Below, one piece after another: positions 1 to 6,617 of a DNA stretch of 11,820 bases. The notes beneath the pieces were generated by a model. That model did not search any database. It had not been told where the DNA came from and worked only from the letters and a program-made list of their open reading frames with translations. How positions within the stretch are numbered: position 1 is the first letter of the stretch; the number at the start of each line of letters is the position of its first letter. This DNA is from JBGOUV01 sp041477815 (GTDB taxonomy: Bacteria > Acidobacteriota > Terriglobia > Bryobacterales > JACQDG01), in contig JBGOUV010000216.1 in assembly GCA_041477815.1 (NCBI GenBank), forward strand, positions 1 to 11,820. The letters are read 5' to 3'. The position numbers and the translations under genes are program-made.

Positions 1-686
1 AAGTCCACCTCGCGGTAGAGGTCGTAGTATTTCTGCGGGTGGCCGTCCAGGGGGGTGTGCGGGTTGAAGTGAGAGATGACACAGAACCAGGGTGGGGACT
101 CCTTCCGCGCTTTCTCGAGGAAGTCGACCGCCGCCAGGTGGATCAGGTCGGTGAGGTAGCCCTGGGACTGCACCTTTTCGACGCCGCTCGAGCGCAGGTT
201 GGAGTACATAACCGGATCCTGGTAGGGCGAGGATCCGCCGTTGGCCAGGACGTACCAGTGCCGGAAGCCATGCTGGAGCTGCTGCTCGTCCCCGAGGTGC
301 CACTTGCCGTAGTATCCGCAGGTGTAACCCTGGGCGGCGAGAATATCGCTGAGAAAAACCTCGCGTCGGAAGCTGGAGGGCGGCGCGGCCTGACCCTGGG
401 GAGGCTGCTCGATCGGCCGCGGGGTCAGGAAGTCCTGGACCCCGTGCTGCATGGGGGTGCGGCCGGTGAACAGCGTCGCCCGGCTGGCCGAGCAGATCGG
501 AGTGCAGACGAAGGAGTTCTGGAACCGGACCCCCTGCACCGCGAACTTGTCGAGGTTCGGCGTGCGGATCTCCTGGTTGCCGTAGCAGCCGAGCATCCAG
601 GCGGCCAGGTCGTCGGCGATCACCAAGAGCACGTTGGGGCGAGGGGCCGTGGGCAGCAGGGCCTGGAGGAACGTCCGGCGCCGCAT
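1..686 (-). CDS. Type I (formylglycine) sulfatase, N-terminal 228 residues, truncated by window edge
   Basis: Reading leftwards from the ATG at 686, an uninterrupted frame gives a sulfatase N-terminus. Visible landmarks are the metal-binding Asp pair in VIADDL (D25, D26), the sulfatase signature CSASR with C65 as the residue converted to formylglycine (followed by ATLFTGR), GKWHLG with K128 and H130, and a SHFNPHTP stretch (H206, H210). These match the alkaline-phosphatase-fold sulfatases that hydrolyse sulfate esters, often of polysaccharides. ATG 686 is fixed by an in-frame stop four codons upstream (TAA at 698-696). The N-terminus reads MRRRTFLQALLPTAP: a twin-arginine-like start whose hydrophobic core is almost absent, because the catalytic domain begins near residue 17. 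Export is therefore doubtful. The C-terminal half lies outside the window. Substrate cannot be told from this part. Confidence 0.93.
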   Translation of the reverse strand, partial: MRRRTFLQALLPTAPRPNVLLVIADDLAAWMLGCYGNQEIRTPNLDKFAVQGVRFQNSFVCTPICSASRATLFTGRTPMQHGVQDFLTPRPIEQPPQGQAAPPSSFRREVFLSDILAAQGYTCGYYGKWHLGDEQQLQHGFRHWYVLANGGSSPYQDPVMYSNLRSSGVEKVQSQGYLTDLIHLAAVDFLEKARKESPPWFCVISHFNPHTPLDGHPQKYYDLYREVD

Positions 687-803
687 GCCTTGAGTTTAGC
701 GCAGCCTAGCTGCACCGAGATGGAATGAGAAGACCGGTCCCTCGCCAGCGGGCGGCGTTATGCTTCCCAGGAAACGCACTCGAAGTGCAAAGGAGGAACC
801 GGC
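687..803. other. Divergent intergenic stretch upstream of the sulfatase and of the small gene at 804
   Basis: This 117-base gap must hold any promoters for the sulfatase (minus) and for the possible small gene (plus). I see no convincing -35/-10 pair in either direction. Two short perfect inverted repeats are present: GCAGC-CTA-GCTGC at 701-713, just upstream of the sulfatase start, and GCACT-CGA-AGTGC at 776-788, directly before the ribosome binding site of the small gene. Either could be a leader hairpin. Their small size means both could also be chance. Confidence 0.35.
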
Positions 804-1046
804 ATGAAGAAGGATAGCATGGTGGCAGCGGAGCTGAAAAAGCCGAGGCATCGGAAGCGGGCCAGGTTTGCAGCTTTTGATCATTTCCTCTTGACACGGG
901 GCGGCCTTCTCATGGAAGCCGCGACCGTGAGGGAGTTCTACCTGGCCGTACGGCCGCAACGAGGGATGAAAATGTGGGGTCCGGCGCGGCCCCGGGGGCC
1001 GGGGCCCGCCCCACATTTACAGGGGAGGGGTTGGTTGTTATCATAA
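804..1046 (+). CDS. Possible 80-residue basic small protein, function unknown
   Basis: The ATG at 804 is preceded by AAAGGAGG (789-796) at good spacing, one of the strongest ribosome binding sites in the window. That is the main reason to take this frame seriously. The predicted protein begins MKKDSMVAAELKKPRHRKR, is strongly basic, has no clear membrane segment and no family that I recognise. Its last third (from about residue 56) is encoded by a large GC-rich inverted repeat (970-1018) and is Pro/Gly/Arg rich, which looks more like forced translation of a structured element than protein. The TAA at 1044-1046 lies six bases before the GTG of the flavoprotein gene, in the same frame. It could be a real small gene, a leader or coupling peptide, or a chance frame with a lucky ribosome binding site. 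Confidence 0.35.
   Translation: MKKDSMVAAELKKPRHRKRARFAAFDHFLLTRGGLLMEAATVREFYLAVRPQRGMKMWGPARPRGPGPAPHLQGRGWLLS
970..1018. repeat. Large GC-rich inverted repeat (hairpin)
   Basis: The outer arms AAATGTGGGG (970-979) and CCCCACATTT (1009-1018) are perfect 10-base inverted copies. A second nested repeat, CGGCCC and GGGCCG, lies between them around 987-1000. The structure would be very stable as RNA or DNA. It has no T-run after it, so it is not a textbook intrinsic terminator. Its right arm runs into the -35 element of the promoter at 1016-1044. It could act as an insulator or terminator between the upstream small gene and the flavoprotein, or as a regulator binding site. Confidence 0.6.
1016..1044 (+). 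promoter_or_regulatory. Sigma-70-type promoter for the flavoprotein gene; transcript probably leaderless
   Basis: TTTACA (1016-1021, five of six consensus bases) and TATCAT (1039-1044, five of six) are separated by exactly 17 bases. Transcription would be expected about seven bases after the -10 element, near 1051. That puts the 5' end of the message at or within two bases of the GTG start at 1053. The gene has no Shine-Dalgarno sequence at normal spacing, which agrees with leaderless translation. Confidence 0.55.
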
Positions 1047-1052
1047 AAGATC

Positions 1053-2549
1053 GTGCAGTCCCCTCCTAAAGTAGTCATCATCGGGGCCGGCCCGGCCGGT
1101 CTCACCGCCGCCTACGAGCTATCCAAAGCCGGAATCTCCTCCACCATCCTGGAGAAGGACTCCGTAGTCGGCGGCATCGCCCGGACGGTCAACTACAAGG
1201 GCTACCGCTTCGACATCGGCGGCCATCGTTTCTTCACCAAGGTCACCCTGGTGGAGCAGATGTGGAAGGAAGTGCTGGCCGGCGACTTCATCCGCCGCCC
1301 CCGCCTCAGCCGCATCTACTACCGTGGTAAGTTTTACTACTATCCTCTACGCGCCTTCAACGCCCTTTTCAATTTAGGCATTATAGAGACCATCCGCTGC
1401 GTGGCCAGTTACGGCCGGGCCCGCCTGTTCCCGCAGAAGCCCGAAGACGACTTCGCCACCTGGGTCACCAACCGCTTCGGCCGCCGCCTGTTCGAGATTT
1501 TCTTCAAGACTTACACCGAGAAGGTGTGGGGCATCCCCTGCACCGAGATCCAGGCGGAATGGGCCGCCCAGCGCATCAAGGGCCTCTCGCTGACCTCGGC
1601 CATCAAGAACGCCCTGTTCGGGCAGGTCGGCAAGAGCAAGGACGAAGTCATCAAGACCCTCATCGACGAGTTCGACTACCCGCGGCACGGTCCCGGCATG
1701 ATGTGGGAGCGGACCGCCCAGCTTCTCACCGAGCGCGGCAACCGTATTGTCTTCGACGCCCCGGTGGAGCGCATCTACTGGCGAGAAGGCGCGGTGGAGG
1801 CCGTCGAAGCCGTCGGCCAGGTTTACCCCTGCACGCACCTCGTCAGCAGTATGCCGGTGAAGGAGTTGATCGAGGCTTTGAGCCCCATTCCTTCCGACGA
1901 TCTCCTGCGGGCCGCACAGGACCTCCACTACCGCGACTTCGTCACCGTCGCCCTGATGGTCAACAAACCCGACCTGTTCCCGGATAACTGGATCTACGTG
2001 CACGACTCCACCGTCAAGCTGGGCCGCATCCAGAACTTCAATAGCTGGAGTCCCGAGATGGTCCCCGACCCCACTACCACGACCTGTCTAGGCCTGGAGT
2101 ACTTCTGCTTCGAGGGAGACGGCCTGTGGACTACGCCCGACGCGGACCTGCTCGAGCTCGGTAAGCGCGAGCTGGCCGCGCTCGGCCTAGTCGACCCCGC
2201 CGACGTCGTGGACGGCTCTGTAGTCCGGATGCCCAAGGCCTATCCGGTCTACGACGGCGCCTACGAGCCGGCCATACGGAAGGTCCGGGAGTTCCTGCCG
2301 CGCGTTCCCAATCTGCAGCTCACCGGGCGCAACGGCATGCACCGCTACAACAACCAGGACCACTCCATGCTGACGGCGATGCTGGCCGCCCGCAACATCC
2401 TGGGGGGCCATTACGACCTCTGGCAGGTCAACGTGGAGCAGGAGTACCACGAGGAAGGCGGGGAGATCACGCTCGACGAGCTGCAGAAGATGGAAGCGAG
2501 CCAGCCCCTGGTGCCGCACCGCCGCGCCAGCACCGAACCGCGACCGTAG
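1053..2549 (+). CDS. FAD-dependent oxidoreductase of the amine oxidase / protoporphyrinogen oxidase / UDP-galactopyranose mutase-like group
   Basis: 498 residues, GTG start. The N-terminus carries a complete dinucleotide-binding fold: VVIIGAGPAG (G11, G13, G16), the acidic end of strand two at E34, then VGGIART (G40-G41, R44) and GGHRFF (56-61) as in the flavin amine oxidase superfamily. FYYYPL at 94-99 recalls UDP-galactopyranose mutase relatives. Near the C-terminus LTGRNGMHRYNN (423-434), followed by QDHSMLTAMLAA, is the second FAD-contact block that closes the flavin site. The length fits this group. No signal peptide or membrane helix is seen, so it is probably cytoplasmic. An in-frame stop at 1044-1046 makes GTG 1053 the first possible start. 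The gene ends 18 bases from the convergent PLP enzyme gene. Substrate is unknown; relatives act on sugar nucleotides, carotenoids or porphyrins, and I cannot choose between them. Confidence 0.9.
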   Translation: MQSPPKVVIIGAGPAGLTAAYELSKAGISSTILEKDSVVGGIARTVNYKGYRFDIGGHRFFTKVTLVEQMWKEVLAGDFIRRPRLSRIYYRGKFYYYPLRAFNALFNLGIIETIRCVASYGRARLFPQKPEDDFATWVTNRFGRRLFEIFFKTYTEKVWGIPCTEIQAEWAAQRIKGLSLTSAIKNALFGQVGKSKDEVIKTLIDEFDYPRHGPGMMWERTAQLLTERGNRIVFDAPVERIYWREGAVEAVEAVGQVYPCTHLVSSMPVKELIEALSPIPSDDLLRAAQDLHYRDFVTVALMVNKPDLFPDNWIYVHDSTVKLGRIQNFNSWSPEMVPDPTTTTCLGLEYFCFEGDGLWTTPDADLLELGKRELAALGLVDPADVVDGSVVRMPKAYPVYDGAYEPAIRKVREFLPRVPNLQLTGRNGMHRYNNQDHSMLTAMLAARNILGGHYDLWQVNVEQEYHEEGGEITLDELQKMEASQPLVPHRRASTEPRP

Positions 2550-2567
2550 GGGAGCGGATTCCCTGCT

Positions 2568-3812
2568 TTACCCCAGCGCCTCCTCAAAGTCGGCCAGCAG
2601 GTCCCTCCAATCCTCCGTTCCCACGGAGATCCGCACCAGCGACTCGCCGACCCCGGCGGCTTCCAGCTCCGGCTCCGACATCTCCGAGTGGGTCGTCGTA
2701 CGAGGGTGGCACGCCAGCGACTCGACGCCTCCCAGGCTCACCGCGTTGCGCGCGATGCGCAGCCGTCGCAGAAAGTCGAAGGCCGCCGCCTTGCCGTCCT
2801 TCAGCTCCAAGGACAGAATCGCTCCCGGAAAGCGGCATTGCCGGTCGCGAATCGCCATCTGTTCCGGATCGGTGAAGAGGCTCGGATACAGGACCCGCTC
2901 CACCCGCGGATGCCCGGCCAGGCGCTCGGCGATCCGCTGGGCGTTCTTTGACTGCCGGTTCATCCGCAGCGTGACGGTGGGCAGCCGGCCGTCCAGCATC
3001 CAGCACTCGTCCGGCTGGAGGATGTTCCCGAGCAGCGCCCGTACTCCGCGCAGCCGCGCGATCAGCTCCGGATCCCGCGCCAGCGCCACCCCCGCCAGCA
3101 GGTCGCTGAACCCGGACAGGTACTTCGTGGCCGAATACACCACCAGGTCCGCCCCCAGCCGCAGCGGATGCTGAAAGCACGGCCCCAGGAGCGTGTTGTC
3201 CACCGCCACCACCGGATGACCCGGGTGCCGGTGCGCCGCCGCCACCGCGCACTGGATATCGGTCATGCGCAGGGTCGGGTTCGCCGGCGTCTCGATGAAC
3301 ACCATCCGGAGATGCTCGGCTCTGTTCATCGCCAGAGCCAATCCCGCGCCGTCTCCGGCCGCCACCGGAAACCCGTGCATGCCGTACGGCTCCAGGATCT
3401 GGCGGATGAGGTGGTGCGTGCCCCCGTAGAGCGGGGTGGTGTACACGAACGACGTCCCCGGTCCGGCCAGCGTGAGGAACACGGTCGAGATGGCCGCCAT
3501 ACCCGAGTTGAATACCGCTGCCGCCTCCGCTCCCGGCTCCAGCGGCACGATCTGGTCCTCCAGAATCTCGGCGTTGGGGTGCGAGAGCCGGGAGTAGATC
3601 AGCTCCGTATGCTCCCCGGGTCCCAGCGCCACCTTGCCCAGAGCCACGGCAAACGACCGCTCGGCCATCTCCGGACTGGAGAATACATAGGTGGACGACC
3701 GGAACACCGCCGGGCGCGCCGACCCCACCGAAAGCGTCGGGTCAAACCCCCGGGTCAGGATGGCGGTGCCGGGGCGTACCAAATAAGGGGGATGCGGATG
3801 GGGCGGTTTCAT
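2568..3812 (-). CDS. PLP-dependent cystathionine gamma-synthase / methionine gamma-lyase family enzyme
   Basis: 414 residues. It aligns by eye along its whole length with the Cys/Met-metabolism PLP family. Landmarks are YSRLSHPN (Y73, R75, which bind the cofactor phosphate of the neighbouring subunit), FNSGMAA (101-107), Y129 in TTPLYGGT stacking on the ring, AVDNTLLGP with D205 contacting the pyridine nitrogen, SATKYLSG with the Schiff-base lysine K230, and R394 in LVRISVGTED binding the substrate carboxylate. ATG 3812 is chosen because GGAGGA lies six bases upstream; an earlier in-frame ATG at 3830 lacks such a site. The overall wording is closest to methionine gamma-lyase and cystathionine gamma-synthase-like enzymes. 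The reaction (gamma-elimination or gamma-replacement on a sulfur amino acid) cannot be fixed from sequence alone. It is cytoplasmic, and divergent from the amidohydrolase with almost no intergenic space. Confidence 0.92.
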   Translation of the reverse strand: MKPPHPHPPYLVRPGTAILTRGFDPTLSVGSARPAVFRSSTYVFSSPEMAERSFAVALGKVALGPGEHTELIYSRLSHPNAEILEDQIVPLEPGAEAAAVFNSGMAAISTVFLTLAGPGTSFVYTTPLYGGTHHLIRQILEPYGMHGFPVAAGDGAGLALAMNRAEHLRMVFIETPANPTLRMTDIQCAVAAAHRHPGHPVVAVDNTLLGPCFQHPLRLGADLVVYSATKYLSGFSDLLAGVALARDPELIARLRGVRALLGNILQPDECWMLDGRLPTVTLRMNRQSKNAQRIAERLAGHPRVERVLYPSLFTDPEQMAIRDRQCRFPGAILSLELKDGKAAAFDFLRRLRIARNAVSLGGVESLACHPRTTTHSEMSEPELEAAGVGESLVRISVGTEDWRDLLADFEEALG

Positions 3813-3828
3813 GGTATTTCCTCCAGAC

Positions 3829-5118
3829 ATGAGGATCCACCCTTCTCGTAGGCAATTCCTTCGCCAAACGGCCCTCGGCCCGTCCCTCTTTTGCAGCCTG
3901 GCTGCCGGATGGGAGAGCCTTCTGGCCACCCCCCAAGCCGCTCGCCCCGCCCCCCGCTATGACCTGCTGGTCAAGGGCGGACGCGTCGTCGACCCCTCCC
4001 AAGGCCCCTCGGCCGAACGCGACATCGCCATCCAAGGACGCCGCATTGCGCGCCTGGCGACCGGAATCCCGGAAAACGAGGCCCGCCAGGTCCTGAACGC
4101 CCGGGGTAAGATCGTCACCCCCGGCCTCATCGACATCCACGTCCACGTCTACGACGGCGTGGCCCCGCTGGGCATCCCCGCCGACCCCACCTGTATCGCC
4201 AAGGGCGTCACCACCGTGGTCGACGCCGGCTCGTCGGGCGCCCACACCTTCCCCGGCTTCCGCAAATACGTCATCAACGTGGTCGATACGCGCGTCTACG
4301 CGCTGCTCAATATCTCGGTGGTGGGCCAATCCACCCTCTCCACCGACAACCCCTACGGCGAGCTGCTCGACCTCCGCTACGCCAACCCCAAGCTGGCCAT
4401 CAAGACCATCGAGCAGAACCGCGACGTCATCCTGGGGGTGAAGATCCGGATGACCCGCAACATCGCCGGTGACCACGATCTAAAGGCCCTAGGCCTGGCC
4501 CGCGAGGCCGCCGACGCGGTCAAGCTGCCCCTGATGGTCCACATCGGCGGCTCCTACTCGCCGCTCAAGGACATACTGGCAATGCTCAAGAAGGGCGACG
4601 TCATCACGCACAGCTTCCGCGGTGGTGACGGCGGCATCCTCGACGCGGGCGGCCGCATCTTGCCCGAAGTCCGCGCCGCGGTCGCCCGTGGCGTCAACCT
4701 CGACATCGGCCACGGCGCCGGCAGCTTCTCGTTTGATACCGCCGAGAAGGTTCTCAAGCAGGAACTCCTGCCCGGCACCATCTCGAGCGACGTACACCAG
4801 TTCAACGTGAATGGCCCGGTCTTCGACCTGGCCACGACCCTCTCCAAGTTCCTCCACCTCGGCCTGACCCTGGAGCAGGTTATCGAGCGCTCGGCCACTA
4901 ATCCCGCCAAAGTCTTCGGATTCCGCGACGGTCTGGGTACGGTTCGGGAGGGCGCCGAAGCCGACGTCGCCGTCTTCCAGCTTGCGGAGGGCGACTTCGA
5001 CTTCGCCGACTCGCTCGGCGCCCGCCGCGTCGGCCACCGCAAGCTGGTTCCCGTGGCGACGGTCAAGGCCGGCAAAATCTATGGTTCGGCGTCCATCCCG
5101 GTGGTGACAGGGTCTTGA
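3829..5118 (+). CDS. Tat-exported amidohydrolase/deacetylase family metallohydrolase (dihydroorotase-like fold)
   Basis: 429 residues from ATG 3829. The N-terminus MRIHPSRRQFLRQTALG is a twin-arginine signal followed by a moderately hydrophobic stretch to about residue 35, so the enzyme should be exported folded. The mature part has the amidohydrolase layout: a small beta-sandwich start (LLVKGGRVVDP), then the HxH metal motif GLIDIHVHVYDG (H104, H106), the lysine expected to be carboxylated in GVKIRM (K205), H238 in LMVHIGG, H261 in ITHSFRG and D321 in SSDVHQ. This is the binuclear-metal set of the COG3964-type group, relatives of which deacetylate small esters or amides. The true substrate is unknown. 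A second in-frame ATG at 3811 would add six residues; neither start has a clear ribosome binding site, and 3829 gives the more usual short Tat n-region. It is divergent from the PLP enzyme. Confidence 0.9.
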   Translation: MRIHPSRRQFLRQTALGPSLFCSLAAGWESLLATPQAARPAPRYDLLVKGGRVVDPSQGPSAERDIAIQGRRIARLATGIPENEARQVLNARGKIVTPGLIDIHVHVYDGVAPLGIPADPTCIAKGVTTVVDAGSSGAHTFPGFRKYVINVVDTRVYALLNISVVGQSTLSTDNPYGELLDLRYANPKLAIKTIEQNRDVILGVKIRMTRNIAGDHDLKALGLAREAADAVKLPLMVHIGGSYSPLKDILAMLKKGDVITHSFRGGDGGILDAGGRILPEVRAAVARGVNLDIGHGAGSFSFDTAEKVLKQELLPGTISSDVHQFNVNGPVFDLATTLSKFLHLGLTLEQVIERSATNPAKVFGFRDGLGTVREGAEADVAVFQLAEGDFDFADSLGARRVGHRKLVPVATVKAGKIYGSASIPVVTGS

Positions 5119-5123
5119 GTTCC

Positions 5124-5152
5124 TTGGCCGGGTCGTCCGGCGATGCGGCCAA
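5124..5152 (+). terminator. Candidate terminator hairpin after the amidohydrolase gene
   Basis: TTGGCCG (5124-5130) and CGGCCAA (5146-5152) form a perfect seven-base stem around a 15-base loop, starting six bases after the stop codon of the amidohydrolase gene. There is no T-run, so it may be an mRNA 3'-end stabiliser or a weak or factor-assisted terminator. It lies between two convergent genes. Confidence 0.4.
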
Positions 5153-5253
5153 CTGGCGCTGTCTCGGTCAACACTGCGGCGTTACTCGCGGTCTGACTTG
5201 AGCAGCGCGAACCGACTTGCCGTCGCTGTGCGTTCAACGGAGCGCCCTATACA

Positions 5254-6426
5254 TCAGTTCTGCTTTGATCGGGTGAGGCTGAATAGGGACGCGAGAACCT
5301 CGAGTTTCCGGAATAGCTCATCGTAGGTGACGATCTCGACGTCTTTGGAATTGGAGCGAAACAACTCAAACGCCGTGCGCTTGAGGTCATTGTCGAGCTC
5401 CAACGTGCCATTTCCGATGATCACGACGCACTTGGGCGCGAACGCGGTCAGCTTGTGGCTGGTGCCTTCGACAACAGAGGTGAGGTTCTTTGAAAGCGTG
5501 TGTCTGTAGTCCAACGCTTGCATGACAGCACCTGACAGCTCTATTGACGGGCGGTATGTGCCTCTGTACTTCGCGCCAAGTAGCTTTGTCGCCGGTGTCT
5601 TGATCTCCACGAGCACGGCCTCTTGGGATGACTCTTGGGAGAACAGATAGTCAACCAACTTTGCATCCTGGCGGTCGACATTCATACCGCCAACATAAGC
5701 GGCCTCCTGAATGAACACAAGTGGAACGGCGAACACCTGCGAAACTGCGTATACATTCTCACGGAAGGTGATCTGCCAGAACCCTTCGTCTGGGTTGGTC
5801 TTGTTGTTGTCCCATGTGCGCAGTATGTCTACGATTCTCTTGGCCGACTGGCCCATCCACACGACTTCCTCAAGATGCTCCTTGAAGAGCAGCATTGACC
5901 TGCATCGTTCGACACAGCCCATTGCCCACACCGCCTGATTTACATCATTTTTCTCGGTGGCATCCCGCAAGAAGCTGATGAACGTGCCGATGAGAAAGGC
6001 CCACCATTCGATGCTTTCCTGACGCTCCTTCAGGTTGGCGATGATCTGGTCTGCGTGGGTGGGATTGGCGAGGTCGAGCCCCGCAAGCAGGGCTGATGAA
6101 CCAAGGATCCGATCACATCTCGCCTCAAGCCGGTCAATCTCAGCGGCAACTTCATTCTTCTTTTTAGGCAGTTCCTCGAGATGAATCTGCTCGGCAAACC
6201 ATTGCAGGCCGTAGCGTGAGAACCGGCCGCTGCTTTTCAAAGGATTGAGCGACAGCTTCAACCAGTCCTTAGGAATAACAACTTGATCGCCCTTGCGGAT
6301 GTTGAAGCCAATGCCGTGAGCTCCGGGCTCATGAATGTGCAACTCCCGGCCACACCCCTCGCACTGTCGAATGGTGTGTGGCAGGTCAGGTCGCTCAACG
6401 ATGTGCTCACACTTTGGGCACGGCAT
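5254..6426 (-). CDS. sduA: Shedu (SduA) antiphage nuclease, DUF4263 family, with N-terminal zinc ribbon
   Basis: 390 residues. The C-terminal domain (about 225-375) is the Shedu PD-(D/E)xK nuclease. D259 in KLVDYLF is followed by EAVLVEIKTPATKLL, where E274 and K276 form the ExK catalytic pair. Next come YRPSIELSGAVMQALDYR, with the Q303/Y307 helix motif typical of this family, and PKCVVIIGNG (331-340). The N-terminus is a CxxC...CxxC zinc ribbon (C3, C6, C22, C25). The middle (about 80-220) is helical, with charged coiled-coil-like segments. Shedu is an established single-gene phage defence nuclease with variable N-terminal sensor domains; the zinc ribbon is probably that sensor here. No other in-frame start codon lies nearby, so ATG 6426 is used despite a weak ribosome binding site. 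Hand-counted GC is about 52% at 5341-5400, against about 67% at 4321-4380, which suggests horizontal acquisition. Confidence 0.88.
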   Translation of the reverse strand: MPCPKCEHIVERPDLPHTIRQCEGCGRELHIHEPGAHGIGFNIRKGDQVVIPKDWLKLSLNPLKSSGRFSRYGLQWFAEQIHLEELPKKKNEVAAEIDRLEARCDRILGSSALLAGLDLANPTHADQIIANLKERQESIEWWAFLIGTFISFLRDATEKNDVNQAVWAMGCVERCRSMLLFKEHLEEVVWMGQSAKRIVDILRTWDNNKTNPDEGFWQITFRENVYAVSQVFAVPLVFIQEAAYVGGMNVDRQDAKLVDYLFSQESSQEAVLVEIKTPATKLLGAKYRGTYRPSIELSGAVMQALDYRHTLSKNLTSVVEGTSHKLTAFAPKCVVIIGNGTLELDNDLKRTAFELFRSNSKDVEIVTYDELFRKLEVLASLFSLTRSKQN

Positions 6427-6449
6427 AGTAGGCTCGACAAGCTCTTCCC

Positions 6450-6478
6450 ATTTTAGGGTTACTGGCGCTTGCCGTCCA
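6450..6478 (-). promoter_or_regulatory. Possible promoter of the Shedu gene
   Basis: On the minus strand TGGACG (6478-6473, four of six -35 bases) and TAAAAT (6455-6450, five of six -10 bases) are 17 bases apart. This would start transcription near 6443 and give a leader of about 17 bases. The -35 region lies inside the GCCGT/ACGGC inverted repeat (6471-6485), which could be an operator. The -35 match is poor, so this is tentative. Confidence 0.3.
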
Positions 6479-6578
6479 CAACGGCGTAATGATGGCGGCG
6501 GCGAACAGAGAACAGAACGAAGTGAACGCCTCCTTCCGACCATTCTGCCTAGTCGCCAGTGTTTAGGGATCGCCGAAC

Positions 6579-6612
6579 GGTCGTGGCGCCGGCGCCGGCC
6601 ACCCGGACGACC
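6579..6612 (-). terminator. GC-rich inverted repeat after the mutase gene, possible terminator
   Basis: GGTC (6579-6582) pairs with GACC (6609-6612), and GTGGC (6583-6587) pairs with GCCAC (6598-6602) with a bulge between. This begins six bases beyond the mutase stop codon. No T-run follows, so it is at best an imperfect intrinsic terminator separating the mutase transcript from the Shedu gene. Confidence 0.3.
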
Positions 6613-6617
6613 GACCC

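Larger units (their letters stand above)
6427..6617. other. Intergenic stretch upstream of the Shedu gene
   Basis: 191 bases between the mutase stop and the Shedu start. It holds ACTGGCG (6461-6467) with an inverted copy CGCCAGT (6554-6560), a GCCGT/ACGGC hairpin (6471-6485), and a tandem pair of GAACAGA (6503-6516). It also holds a GC-rich inverted repeat next to the mutase stop and a weak promoter. No transposase remnant, tRNA or integron attC site could be recognised. Confidence 0.4.

Noticed and set aside
39..728. Plus-strand frame of 229 codons over the left edge
   Set aside because: It is antisense to the sulfatase, which shows complete catalytic motifs. The antisense frame has none.
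690..803. Possible riboswitch in the leader of the small gene
   Set aside because: I compared the region with the glycine, fluoride and cobalamin riboswitch layouts I know and found only short isolated hairpins, with no conserved core.
1374..2003. Minus-strand frame of 209 codons inside the flavoprotein gene
   Set aside because: Shadow of a well-supported gene; composition is His/Asp/Val/Gly-rich, as expected from antisense high-GC coding sequence.
5119..6617. Idea that the Shedu gene is an integron cassette
   Set aside because: GTTGAAC (minus strand, near 5233) fits the GTTRRRY core, but I could not find the matching RYYYAAC partner and folded arms needed for an attC site.
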